This document shows, piece after piece, positions 6,941 to 13,023 of a stretch of DNA of 20,838 nt. Location of the stretch: positions 1-20,838 of IMG/VR virus record IMGVR_UViG_3300023179_000604; one strand, written 5' to 3'. Both the position numbers and the translations under genes were made by a program. A model generated the notes under the pieces. It saw only the letters and a list, made by a program, of their open reading frames with translations. It searched no databases and had not been told where the DNA came from. This stretch comes from a virus. Every line of letters begins with the position of its first letter. The stretch's first letter is position 1.

Positions 6941-6977
6941 AAATAAAAAATCCTGCCTCATAAGTATGCGGCAGGAT
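6941..6977 (-). terminator. Intrinsic (rho-independent) terminator
   Basis: On the minus strand, ATCCTGCC at 6977-6970 pairs with GGCAGGAT at 6957-6950. An inner CATA/TATG pair extends the stem, and TTTTTTATTT follows. It lies about 30 bases after the stop of the gene ending at 7008 and before the start at 6928, so it separates two transcription units. The loop contains ATACTTAT, a sequence that recurs in other spacers. Confidence 0.75.
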
Positions 6978-7007
6978 CTCTCACATCAATCACATTTTAG
7001 ATTCTGT

Positions 7008-7319
7008 CTAGGGATCACCTGTCTCCCTGCCCTCAGATGACCTCGCATCGTTCGCGATTCCTAAGATGGCGTATCCGCAGATGTCCCTCCACGGTGACTC
7101 TCCAAAAGCGTCCTTGTTCGTCGCGAGTCTGAAGAGTTTGTCAATCAGGCGAGTGATGGCCAGCGCATCCCTGTACTGGCTCGGCTTGATGCCCTCGGGA
7201 TAGAGGACCTCAAGGATCCTGCACGCCTGGCCAAAAGAGTCGCCATACGCCTCATTCTTCTCCTGGACTAGGCGACCGATCTCCTTGCCAATCTCCTCGT
7301 ACCTCTTAGTGCTTGTCAC
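7008..7319 (-). CDS. DUF1599-like (nucleotide modification associated) small protein
   Basis: 103 residues, GTG start at 7319 overlapping the upstream stop (GTGA), so translationally coupled. The sequence pattern EKNEAYGDSF, then LYPEGI, RLIDKLFRLAT, and DAFGESPWRDICGYAILG matches a widespread small phage family that resembles DUF1599 (Nmad1), named for its association with modified-nucleotide genes. An Asp/Glu-rich helical arrangement (E17, D24, D61, D76 or nearby) could bind a metal and a nucleotide, but this is inferred. It ends the minus-strand operon before the terminator at 6941-6977. I am fairly sure it is a real gene and less sure about the exact family. Confidence 0.6.
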   Translation of the reverse strand: MTSTKRYEEIGKEIGRLVQEKNEAYGDSFGQACRILEVLYPEGIKPSQYRDALAITRLIDKLFRLATNKDAFGESPWRDICGYAILGIANDARSSEGRETGDP

Positions 7320-8005
7320 ATCTGCACCATCATGTTCTTCTTGTACCAGTCAATAATCTTCATGTAGATGTCCTCCTTCTCATGATCGAAGTTTGTGAGA
7401 TGCTTGCTGACCCATGATCTGATCGGCATCATGTAGTAGTAGCTTGGACTGACGAAGTGATCCTGGATGATCTTAAAAGAGTAGAGGTTTGTATCCCACC
7501 CGCAGAGCTTCGCGATGGAGAGATTTGTTTTATAACCACGGATCTCAAGCCAGGCCCTGCCGGGAGCGGGAATGGGAGTGAGGAATAGCAGGAAGAACAG
7601 GCAAAGAAGCCACGCGGGATTAACAGCAGCTAGCACAGAGAGGAGAGACAGGGAAGCGAGAATCTGAGGAAAGAGGTACGCTAGCGTGAACGAGAGCGTC
7701 CCTAGCCGCTTCCTATCGAACTCGTGAATGGTCTCATGGGCCAAGACAGGAATCACTCCTGCAGCTCTCTCAGGATCAAAACTTCCATCTGACAGAAAAT
7801 AGTCCTTTGGGAACCAGCACTGTCCGTTGATAACTGTTATGTATCCTGTGTCAATATCCTTGTTGAACAGCATGACAAAAGGCCTGATCACCCTGTATAG
7901 GCCGTCAGGATTTGCCTTGTTCCTGACTGTGAAATGGGGGTTGACCTTCCAGGTGATGTCCTCCAGAAATCTTTGGACGAGATCAGGAAGCTTAATTTTT
8001 TCCAT
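7316..8005 (-). CDS. Membrane-anchored HExxH metalloprotease-like protein
   Basis: 229 residues from the ATG at 8005, preceded by AAGGAG at good spacing; an in-frame TTG at 8026 is rejected. HETIH at 90-94 is a zinc metalloprotease signature. Two hydrophobic stretches follow directly (about 103-127 and 129-148), so the active site faces one side of a membrane hairpin. Glu154 in LEIRGYKTN is a candidate third ligand, as in gluzincins. The N-terminal part contains WFPKDYF, and the remainder is cytosolic-looking and aromatic (YYYMMPIR). Similar small phage proteins exist without known substrates. Possible roles are cleavage of a host membrane protein or assistance in lysis; neither is shown. Confidence 0.7.
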   Translation of the reverse strand: MEKIKLPDLVQRFLEDITWKVNPHFTVRNKANPDGLYRVIRPFVMLFNKDIDTGYITVINGQCWFPKDYFLSDGSFDPERAAGVIPVLAHETIHEFDRKRLGTLSFTLAYLFPQILASLSLLSVLAAVNPAWLLCLFFLLFLTPIPAPGRAWLEIRGYKTNLSIAKLCGWDTNLYSFKIIQDHFVSPSYYYMMPIRSWVSKHLTNFDHEKEDIYMKIIDWYKKNMMVQM

Positions 8006-8042
8006 GTGATTGCTCCTTATACACAAAATAACTTTACAGAAT

Positions 8043-8345
8043 CTATGTATCAGATCTCTTAATCTTTTTCAGGAACTGCGTAGGACACTCACTAATAATT
8101 CCCTCGGGCCAAGACACTTCTGCAGTCTTCACAGTAGAAACATGAGTGACACCTCGAGCAGCAGTTGGAATGCTCCGCTCTCTAGTTGCGACACTCAGAA
8201 CAATTCCCACTGAAGATGGTAGGCGACTCACAATACGCCAATCTGACTCATGAGTGAACCAGCGACGAAGCTTCCAGATCTCACCGGCGAGAATATCTGG
8301 GTCTAAAGTGACTGCGTCTCCCTTTCTAATCGAACAGAGTATCAA
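8043..8345 (-). CDS. Small SH3/KOW-like protein
   Basis: 100 residues. The reading frame opens with TTG at 8345, overlapping the stop of the preceding gene (TTGA). The start is supported mainly by this coupling, since only a weak AGG lies upstream. The sequence SIRKGDAVTLDP, then SSVGIVLSV and VKTAEVSWPEGI resembles small beta-barrel phage proteins of SH3/KOW type, in which a Gly-Asp turn starts the first strand. Partners are unknown. It lies between the next SH3-like gene and the metalloprotease gene in the same operon. Confidence 0.55.
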   Translation of the reverse strand: MILCSIRKGDAVTLDPDILAGEIWKLRRWFTHESDWRIVSRLPSSVGIVLSVATRERSIPTAARGVTHVSTVKTAEVSWPEGIISECPTQFLKKIKRSDT

Positions 8346-8542
8346 GAGGTGGTTCGCCTAATAAGCCTCAACTGAGACAGTCTCACAGAGAAAGGCTCAC
8401 CTGACAGCTGTGATGGGATATTTGGGTTCTTAATCTTTATGACCTCAGCCCAATCAGACTCAGGTCCAATCCTATGCACAATCACTGTCTTGTTCCAGTA
8501 GCCGCAAATGTCTCCTGCACAAAAAGATAAGATATTATTCAA
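8342..8542 (-). CDS. Small SH3/KOW-like protein with TTG start
   Basis: 66 residues. The TTG start at 8542 directly follows the stop of the deaminase gene and has AGGAG 7-8 bases upstream, which supports the unusual start codon. The sequence FCAGDICGYWNKTVIVHRIG ... FSVRLSQLRLIR has the turn and strand pattern of a short SH3/KOW-like barrel, similar in layout to the 100-residue protein next to it. It ends by overlapping that gene. Function unknown. Confidence 0.55.
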   Translation of the reverse strand: MNNILSFCAGDICGYWNKTVIVHRIGPESDWAEVIKIKNPNIPSQLSGEPFSVRLSQLRLIRRTTS

Positions 8543-8929
8543 CTATTCTTCTCCTGTTTCTTTCAATTTCATTCTCTTCCAGACACCATCGTCATCTGTG
8601 TACGATACGCTGGTAATTCCTGCCTCTCTAATGTGCTTCATGCAGAACCTGCAAGGCTTTGCCATGGCTAGCATATTGTCTGAGCGCCTAAACCTCATAA
8701 CCTCTAGCTCATCCCCGGAGCGGGCAAACCTGATGACATCCATCTCCGCGTGCATGTGAGCACCGGTACTTCCATCCGGGTAGGTCCTCTTGAACTTCGG
8801 ATGTGTCTTATCAGAGTTTGTTCCAATGCGCACGATATTTCCGCTTCGCCTCAAGATGGCGGCAACGTGAAACCTGTGCCCATTTCTAAGGGCCCGCTCA
8901 CGGGCTCGGTAGTACACTCGGCATATCAA
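8543..8929 (-). CDS. Cytidine/deoxycytidylate deaminase-superfamily protein
   Basis: 128 residues. The zinc-binding pattern of the cytidine deaminase superfamily is complete: HAE at 60-62 (His60 ligand, Glu62 proton shuttle) and PCRFC at 92-96 (Cys93 and Cys96 ligands). The sequence continues with AGITSVSYTDDDG, the strand after the zinc site. Deoxycytidylate deaminases in phages make dUMP for thymidylate synthesis; cytidine or tRNA deaminases share the fold, so the substrate is not settled. The reading frame opens with TTG at 8929, only 2-3 bases after AAGGAGG; the ATG two codons away is out of frame, so the true start is uncertain by a few codons. Confidence 0.78.
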   Translation of the reverse strand: MICRVYYRARERALRNGHRFHVAAILRRSGNIVRIGTNSDKTHPKFKRTYPDGSTGAHMHAEMDVIRFARSGDELEVMRFRRSDNMLAMAKPCRFCMKHIREAGITSVSYTDDDGVWKRMKLKETGEE

Positions 8930-8982
8930 AGCCTCCTTGAGCCTATCATAACACCCGGATCAAAGAATTACACACAGGGCTA

Positions 8983-9558
8983 TTAAGCGGTCACAGCCCT
9001 GATGCAAGAAGCGAGGAGTCCGGATCCGTACACACTGGCACAGAAGTCAGGATCTGTGACTGTGACTGCGCACGAGGCCTCACGAAACTGCTGACTCTTC
9101 TTGAGCTGCGATGCGTGAACAGCTGCTGTGCCTCCTCTGAGGATCCATGCTGTCTTTCTTGTCTCAGGTCCTGGGTCGTCGGAGTCGAGGTCGACCTCAC
9201 ACTCATCAAATTGAGCGGGAGAAGACCTTCTAAAGACTCCCTCAGGATCTACAAAGACTGTAGGACCGGTCCAGTCCCGAGAGTCAATCAGGGCCTGTGC
9301 TACATGCACTCCAATTCCAATAGCAACAACAACTGTTAGAGTCTGGTCCCTGACATCATTTAAGAATCTTGACGCAGACCTCGATAGAAAGCGAGAGGTC
9401 TCTGCAGCAGAGACGCTCCTGATGTCTCCGTACTTATTGATAATAGCGTTCAGCTCTTCGTCCGCCACAGACACTGTCCTCTCCTGCCATTCACGCGGAA
9501 GGTTGTATGTCAGTGGCCTAGAATTTGAGATCTCTCCAGAAAAAATCAGGACTTTCAT
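8983..9558 (-). CDS. Unknown alpha/beta phage protein
   Basis: 191 residues. The ATG at 9558 has AAGGAGG 7 bases upstream, the strongest ribosome binding site of this operon, and TATAAAATAA lies about 23 bases upstream. The sequence alternates strands and helices: MKVLIFSGEIS at the N-terminus, then TVVVAIGIGVHVAQALID near residues 74-91, then PTVFVDPEG. This looks like a nucleotide- or ester-binding alpha/beta core, but no family signature (P-loop, Ser-nucleophile elbow) is clear. The C-terminus includes a small Cys-containing segment. It lies upstream of the deaminase. Function unknown. Confidence 0.6.
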   Translation of the reverse strand: MKVLIFSGEISNSRPLTYNLPREWQERTVSVADEELNAIINKYGDIRSVSAAETSRFLSRSASRFLNDVRDQTLTVVVAIGIGVHVAQALIDSRDWTGPTVFVDPEGVFRRSSPAQFDECEVDLDSDDPGPETRKTAWILRGGTAAVHASQLKKSQQFREASCAVTVTDPDFCASVYGSGLLASCIRAVTA

Positions 9559-9580
9559 CGAGCGACCTCCTTGCAGTGAT

Positions 9581-9594
9581 TTATTTTATAAGTA
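9581..9594 (-). promoter_or_regulatory. Candidate phage promoter (ATACTTATAAAATAA)
   Basis: In the 37-base spacer between the genes at 9558 and 9596, the minus strand carries ATACTTATAAAATAA. It combines two motifs that recur in other spacers (ATACTTA and TATAAAATAA), about 23 bases before the start codon at 9558. The position and repetition suggest a promoter of a phage-directed RNA polymerase; this is inference. Confidence 0.42.
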
Positions 9595-9595
9595 T

Positions 9596-9865
9596 CTACA
9601 AGAGATCTTGATGTGTCTTTGAGACAACCTCTAACTTTTTGGCCCGAGAGAGGCGCTTGAATCTAGCCTCAGCAGACTGTGCTGTTGATCGTGTGGAGTG
9701 AGGCTCCTGATAGACGAGGGTGACCGGTCTTCTGGACCTAGTGTACTTTGCGCCACGCGAGGATGAATTGTGCTCGTGAAGACGCCGCATCAAGTCAGTT
9801 GTCACACCGCAGTAAAGAGAGCCATCAGCACACAGCACTACGTACATAATCCAGGGTGATATCAC
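9596..9865 (-). CDS. GIY-YIG nuclease-family protein (YhbQ/UPF0213-like)
   Basis: 89 residues, a single GIY-YIG domain. The two signature strands read MYVV (7-10) and LYCG (17-20) in place of GIY and YIG. Arg27 in DLMRRLHEH is the catalytic arginine and Glu66 in AEARFK the metal-binding glutamate of the family. The size and the following KRLSRAKKLEVV helix fit the stand-alone UPF0213/YhbQ group of structure-specific nucleases rather than homing endonucleases or UvrC. There is no DNA-binding tail. The GTG start at 9865 overlaps the upstream stop (GTGA). Its biological role in this phage is unknown; repair of branched DNA is a reasonable guess. Confidence 0.8.
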   Translation of the reverse strand: MISPWIMYVVLCADGSLYCGVTTDLMRRLHEHNSSSRGAKYTRSRRPVTLVYQEPHSTRSTAQSAEARFKRLSRAKKLEVVSKTHQDLL

Positions 9866-10083
9866 CGAGAATCGTCAAGCATCAGGTCACCAACTCTACA
9901 CTCGATCACTGGAGGAGTTCCTGGTGGAGCCTTAGTGACCTGAATTTTGGCATAGTGAGCATTGCTTAGGGGGCCATCAACCATCGCCGTCTTATGACTC
10001 CTCTCTGAAACAGAGAGAACGACACCCTTGATGTTCATAGACATGATCATGCAGACCTTGTCGCCCGGTCGAATCAATGGCAT
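9862..10083 (-). CDS. Small SH3/KOW-like protein
   Basis: 73 residues. The ATG at 10083 is preceded by AGGAAGG at good spacing and lies one base after the stop of the upstream gene. The N-terminus IRPGDKVCMIMSMNIKGVVL has the Gly-Asp turn and two strands of a KOW/SH3-like barrel, and the C-terminal VIECRVGDLMLDD closes it. It is similar in layout to the two small proteins at 8043-8345 and 8342-8542. It overlaps the GIY-YIG gene. Function unknown. Confidence 0.58.
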   Translation of the reverse strand: MPLIRPGDKVCMIMSMNIKGVVLSVSERSHKTAMVDGPLSNAHYAKIQVTKAPPGTPPVIECRVGDLMLDDSR

Positions 10084-10084
10084 A

Positions 10085-10315
10085 TTAGTCCTTCCTCACA
10101 AAAAGAGACTGAAGAGTGCGTAACTGCTCCTCGGCATCTGAAACCTGCCTGATCAGAGATACACACTCTTTAATGACACCAGAGTGATCAGCAATACCGA
10201 CAGAATTGTTGATATAGATGCTAAGTCCAGCAACTGCCTCATCCCGCTGCGCCTTGAAGTGACTCTGAAGTGCTGCAATAATAAGACCCTGAGTGTTTGT
10301 CGTTTGATTTTCCAT
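10085..10315 (-). CDS. Small conserved-looking helical phage protein
   Basis: 76 residues from the ATG at 10315; a longer frame from 10354 would overlap the tRNA gene and is rejected. The ribosome binding site is weak. The protein is predicted to be two or three helices: LIIAALQSHFKAQRDEAVAG, then a turn IYINNSVGIADHSG, then a charged helix VSLIRQVSDAEEQLRTLQSL that could form a coiled coil. The pattern ALQSHFKAQRDEA followed by VGIADH is familiar from other large-phage small proteins of unknown function. It directly follows the tRNA genes on the same strand. Confidence 0.55.
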   Translation of the reverse strand: MENQTTNTQGLIIAALQSHFKAQRDEAVAGLSIYINNSVGIADHSGVIKECVSLIRQVSDAEEQLRTLQSLFVRKD

Positions 10316-10327
10316 ATTGTCTCTTAG

Positions 10328-10410
10328 TAGGCCGGGTGGGACTCGAACCCACAAACCCGAAGGCGGTCGCTTATGAGGCGACTGCGTTTAACCAATTCCG
10401 CCACCAGCCC
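10328..10410 (-). tRNA. Class II tRNA with leucine-type body and CAT anticodon
   Basis: An 83-nt cloverleaf on the minus strand. The acceptor is GGGCTGG / CCGGCCT with A73. The D arm matches bacterial tRNA-Leu almost base for base (GGTGGCGGAATTGGT). The anticodon stem is GTCGC/GCGAC with loop CTCATAA, giving anticodon CAT. The 13-nt variable arm forms a short stem with a TTCG loop. The T arm is GTGGG / CCCAC with TTCGAGT. CCA is not encoded. The class II arm, A73 and D arm are leucine features, yet CAU is normally Met or, after lysidine modification, Ile(AUA). A TilS homologue is encoded about 3.2 kb upstream. What amino acid it carries is unresolved. Confidence 0.85.
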
Positions 10411-10543
10411 GTATCTCACCAACATCTGAATCATATCAACTAGGGGCGTTAGTTTATAAGCCTTGATGATCTTTTTATGAGGATTTTGAAGTACTGTGAC
10501 CATCAATGCAGAAATGACATGAGGCATCATGTGTGCCACTTTG

Positions 10544-10630
10544 AGGAGCAGAGAGGATTCGAACCTCCGGTACCTTTTACAGTACAAACGCGTTCCAGGC
10601 GTTCCGTTTAAACCACTCACGCACTGCTCC
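10544..10630 (-). tRNA. tRNA-Ser(GGA)
   Basis: An 87-nt class II cloverleaf on the minus strand. The acceptor is GGAGCAG/CTGCTCC, the anticodon stem AACGC/GCGTT with loop CTGGAAC, giving anticodon GGA (reads UCC and UCU). The long variable arm pairs GTAC with GTAC, as expected for serine. The T loop is TTCGAAT. CCA is not encoded, and the discriminator base is U rather than the usual G73. It lies upstream of the CAT tRNA, probably on the same transcript; the 133 bases between them (10411-10543) show no convincing gene. Confidence 0.9.
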
Positions 10631-10717
10631 AGATGTATTATTTAAGTGATTCTCTTTATGATCTTTCTCTATAATTATGATTCTTCAGTAGCATGTAAAA
10701 GTATATGATATAGAATG

Positions 10718-10726
10718 ATTTTATAA
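10718..10726 (-). promoter_or_regulatory. Possible promoter element TTATAAAAT upstream of the tRNA genes
   Basis: Minus-strand TTATAAAAT lies about 88 bases upstream of tRNA-Ser in the divergent spacer 10631-10750. It shares eight bases with the candidate promoter decamer seen at 391, 9581 and 12541. The same spacer must also hold the plus-strand promoter of the glycosyltransferase gene; TATAAT on the plus strand near 10671 is one candidate, without a convincing -35 box. Confidence 0.25.
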
Positions 10727-10750
10727 GCCCCTGTGATTATTTATGGGCAT

Positions 10751-11878
10751 ATGACTTTTAAAATTGGAATCACGTTCGATCCACCTGATACTCCTATGGG
10801 CATGTTCAATAACGGGGTCAGGCAAAATGCCCTCTACCTCGCAGAGCTCCTCATGAACATGGAGTATGATGTGCACCTCATTGTGCAGAAAGACAAGATG
10901 GTAAAGGTCAAGGGCCTAGTGGGCTTTGACGAGAGGCTCAGCTGCTCAAACCACGAAAGCATGCACGAGGACAACTACGATATCATCATTCAGGTTGGAT
11001 TCCAGCTTCTCAGGTCTGACTTCGAGAACCTGAAGCAGACGAAGTCAAAGCTCGTATATTACAACTGCGGGTCGAACTACGTCATAGACATGGAGCACTT
11101 TCTATTTGGCACCACAGTGGTCGAGCCACTTTATTCTCAGCTGGTGGACATGCACCCGGTGTTTGACCAGGTCTGGTCTATTCCACAGATGGAAATGAAC
11201 AGGTCGTACTATGAGACGCTGTACAGGACAGAGGTGAAAATTGTTCCTTTTATCTGGTCGCATGCAGCCACAGACCACCTCCAGAAGATCAGTCCTGATA
11301 GTCTCTTGTATAGAGTGAAGAACACTCCCATGAAGGCTGCGATATTCGAGCCGAATCTAAACGTCGTCAAGTGGTCATTCCCTGCGCTGCTGGTGTGCGA
11401 GAACGCCTACAGGAAAGACAAGTGTCTGGGCCACGTGTACATCACCAACATGCCGAAGTCAAAGGAAGATGAGACGCGCCACGCGAGGCAGTTCACAAAG
11501 CTGGTGAAATCTATCGACCTCTTCAACGATAAGAAGATCAGTGTTGAGAGCAGGTACAGTACCCTCATATTCATGATGAAATATGCAGATATCGCTGTAT
11601 CCCACCAGTGGGGCAATCCCCTGAACTACCTCTATCTCGACCTCGCCTGGATGGGCTGGCCAATCGTTCACAATGCACACCTGTGCAAGGATATTGGCTA
11701 CTACTACGAGGATTTCGATTACAAGATGGGCGGAGAGGTGCTATCAGAGGCTGTTAGGAACCACGCTGGAGATAAGGGATACCTCGAGAGGCAGCGTGCT
11801 CTGATCGATCGGTACTTGCCAACGAACAGGGCGCTCCAGGATGCCTACAGGAAGCTGATCGAAGATCTGTTGGGTTGA
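10751..11878 (+). CDS. DUF2827-type (GT-B fold) glycosyltransferase-like protein
   Basis: 375 residues from the ATG at 10751; a GTG at 10733 would add six residues. It is the only supported gene on the plus strand. Two Rossmann-like halves can be seen. The N-terminal half begins KIGITFDPPD, then MFNNGVRQNALYLAELL, a sequence typical of DUF2827. A turn at IFEPNLNVVKW begins the second half, which contains YADIAVSHQWGNPLNYLYLD and WMGWPIVHN, equivalent to the acceptor/donor cleft of GT-B enzymes. DUF2827 proteins occur in bacteria and viruses and are thought to transfer sugars; the substrate is unknown. Phage glycosylation of DNA, capsid or host surface are possibilities. The isolated, opposite orientation suggests a moron-like acquisition. 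Confidence 0.78.
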   Translation: MTFKIGITFDPPDTPMGMFNNGVRQNALYLAELLMNMEYDVHLIVQKDKMVKVKGLVGFDERLSCSNHESMHEDNYDIIIQVGFQLLRSDFENLKQTKSKLVYYNCGSNYVIDMEHFLFGTTVVEPLYSQLVDMHPVFDQVWSIPQMEMNRSYYETLYRTEVKIVPFIWSHAATDHLQKISPDSLLYRVKNTPMKAAIFEPNLNVVKWSFPALLVCENAYRKDKCLGHVYITNMPKSKEDETRHARQFTKLVKSIDLFNDKKISVESRYSTLIFMMKYADIAVSHQWGNPLNYLYLDLAWMGWPIVHNAHLCKDIGYYYEDFDYKMGGEVLSEAVRNHAGDKGYLERQRALIDRYLPTNRALQDAYRKLIEDLLG

Positions 11879-11906
11879 TGTACTAGCCGGCGAAGACGTA
11901 CTCAAC
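11874..11906. repeat. Hairpin at the end of the glycosyltransferase gene
   Basis: GTTGATGTAC (11874-11883) pairs with GTACTCAAC (11898-11906) with one bulged base and a 14-base loop. It covers the stop codon of the plus-strand gene and lies between convergent genes. There is no T run after it on either strand, so it is at best a factor-dependent or bidirectional stop. Confidence 0.35.
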
Positions 11907-11921
11907 ACATGAACAAGTAAA

Positions 11922-12131
11922 TTATTCGTGCGTCGAAGAAGCCTTGGAAATGGGCTCGACAGATCTTTCAGCTTCTTGAGAAATTGTAACTCTATCAAAT
12001 CTATCACGAGCAGAGATCAAGGATGTCTGTGAGACAACTGTAGGATCAGAGGCTCTCACATCGCACCACAGTCCACGTGAGAACCACTGACTGATAATCG
12101 CCCTCGCCGATGTAGCTGTATTAATACTCAT
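11922..12131 (-). CDS. Small unknown protein
   Basis: 69 residues. The ATG at 12131 overlaps the stop of the upstream frame (ATGA), which supports coupling. The N-terminal half (SARAIISQWFSRGLWCDVRA) looks like an amphipathic helix with an aromatic face; the rest is polar and Ser-rich. There are no motifs. The DNA is close in composition to its neighbours. It may be a real small phage protein, but the evidence is limited to frame, overlap and composition. Confidence 0.45.
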   Translation of the reverse strand: MSINTATSARAIISQWFSRGLWCDVRASDPTVVSQTSLISARDRFDRVTISQEAERSVEPISKASSTHE

Positions 12132-12319
12132 TCTGCGTACTGAGTGATTCCAGGAGTCAACGTGGACAGCTCTGAATCATCCCAAGCGAAGTCATAGGAT
12201 GCCTCACTTGACTCGTAGATGTATGTCTCATCATGTGAGCTAATTGCTCGAGCTCCTGCTGCGAGCGGGTTTCCACGATCATCGAAGAGAATTCTATACA
12301 AGAGAGAGCCAGATTTCAT
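12128..12319 (-). CDS. Small acidic unknown protein
   Basis: 63 residues from the ATG at 12319, with GAAGG about 8 bases upstream; an in-frame GTG at 12328 is possible. The sequence starts MKSGSLLYRILFDDRGNPLAAG, then an acidic, Ser/Tyr-rich half (YIYESSEASYDFAWDDSE). It looks like a short beta-rich domain with a Gly-Asn turn. Function unknown. It is coupled to the downstream frame ending at 11922. Confidence 0.48.
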   Translation of the reverse strand: MKSGSLLYRILFDDRGNPLAAGARAISSHDETYIYESSEASYDFAWDDSELSTLTPGITQYAE

Positions 12320-12332
12320 AGAGTGCACACCT

Positions 12333-12449
12333 TCATCTTTTTTCGCAGAGCATGATGTAGAAAATTGAGAAAGTAGAAATGAGAATTAGCGCCCAGTTGA
12401 TGTGGGTGATACGGATTTTCCCTAGGTTCTCTCGAAGAGACGCCCACAC
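12333..12449 (-). CDS. Possible 38-residue single-pass membrane protein
   Basis: A GTG-initiated frame, too short for usual gene callers, ends with TGA 13 bases before the next start, so that its stop lies at that gene's ribosome binding site. The product MWASLRENLGKIRITHINW leads into a hydrophobic segment WALILISTFSIFYIMLC (about 19-35), followed by EKR, a plausible transmembrane helix. There is no ribosome binding site before the GTG, and ATACTTATA lies directly upstream. A different frame gives a shorter polar peptide. Plausible but weak. Confidence 0.3.
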   Translation of the reverse strand: MWASLRENLGKIRITHINWALILISTFSIFYIMLCEKR

Positions 12450-12519
12450 TCATATAAGTATTTTCTTGCAATCTATAAGTAAAGAATTAATCAAGCTAGA
12501 ACAGCTGATAAACTTCTGC

Positions 12520-12550
12520 ATTTGCTCAAATTACAGCAAATTATTTTATA
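12520..12550. promoter_or_regulatory. Inverted repeat next to candidate promoter TATAAAATAA
   Basis: ATTTGCT (12520-12526) and AGCAAAT (12535-12541) form a 7-bp stem with an 8-base loop. On the plus strand it is followed by TATTTTATAT, which could act as a weak terminator for the plus-strand gene. On the minus strand TATAAAATAA (12550-12541) precedes the hairpin, matching the candidate promoter motif. The surrounding spacer 12450-12573 contains no other supported gene; a plus-strand frame of 63 codons there looks spurious. Confidence 0.35.
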
Positions 12551-12573
12551 TCTCTCAGAGGAGCTTTTAAAGT

Positions 12574-12768
12574 CTAGGGAATTCTACGACCGTAGTCCCT
12601 CTCAATAATTGCAGCTGAGCAGTAGCAGAGAAAGAGGAGATCTGATGGAATTCTGTCGTTGAGCAAATTTACAATTTGATCTCTCGTCATTCCTGACCTC
12701 ATTCTTTTCCTGATCTCAAGCACAATATTGTCTATATGCTTTCGATCATCGTGTGTCACACCCCTCAC
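12574..12768 (-). CDS. Small helical unknown protein
   Basis: 64 residues. The GTG start at 12768 has GAGG 7 bases upstream. The predicted fold is helical: VLEIRKRMRSGMTRDQIVNL could be a helix-turn-helix-like pair (GMTRDQIVNLLNDRIP), followed by FLCYCSAAIIERDYG. The helix pair might bind nucleic acid or protein, but no family is recognised. It is next to the Cys-rich 66-residue gene upstream. Confidence 0.5.
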   Translation of the reverse strand: MRGVTHDDRKHIDNIVLEIRKRMRSGMTRDQIVNLLNDRIPSDLLFLCYCSAAIIERDYGRRIP

Positions 12769-12802
12769 TCAGCGACCTCTTTCCAGTAAATAAGTTAGAT
12801 CG

Positions 12803-13003
12803 CTAGTGAACGGCTGGACTTGACGGAAACAGAGCCGTCTCAATTGACCAACCTGGGTGAGTCTCCGAGTTCTCCTTGAGCCACCGACGGCCGTGAGTCT
12901 CACACATCTTTCTCTGGGTGCACCCATATGTCTTGGTCCAGATCCTGCAGTTACAAGTTGCTGCCTCATTGCAGGCTTCCCACTCACAATTTTTATTAAT
13001 CAT
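12803..13003 (-). CDS. Small Cys-rich putative zinc-binding protein
   Basis: 66 residues. The ATG at 13003 has AAAGGA about 10 bases upstream. Cysteines occur as CEWEAC (6-11), CNC (17-19), C27 and C34 with H37 nearby (MCETHGRRWLKEN), a layout that could bind one zinc in a treble-clef-like knuckle. Trp and basic residues between them suggest nucleic-acid contact. A second minus-strand frame (12769-12987) overlaps it but has no cysteine pattern and is treated as a shadow. Small zinc-finger-like proteins are common in large phages; the role is unknown. Confidence 0.58.
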   Translation of the reverse strand: MINKNCEWEACNEAATCNCRIWTKTYGCTQRKMCETHGRRWLKENSETHPGWSIETALFPSSPAVH

Positions 13004-13023
13004 TGCAAATATTTCCTTTATTT

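Noticed and set aside
10324-10620. Minus-strand frame of 98 codons crossing both tRNA genes
   Set aside because: It reads through most of the tRNA-Ser and the whole CAT tRNA, and only the middle part (MPHVISALMVTVLQNPHKK) looks protein-like. A small gene in 10411-10543 cannot be excluded but has no clear end before the tRNA.
12379-12570. Plus-strand frame of 63 codons in the spacer
   Set aside because: No ribosome binding site, no recognisable motif, and it overlaps the better-supported promoter-like and hairpin elements.
12769-12987. Alternative minus-strand frame over the Cys-rich gene
   Set aside because: The overlapping frame 12803-13003 has an ATG with a purine-rich upstream site and a coherent Cys/His pattern.
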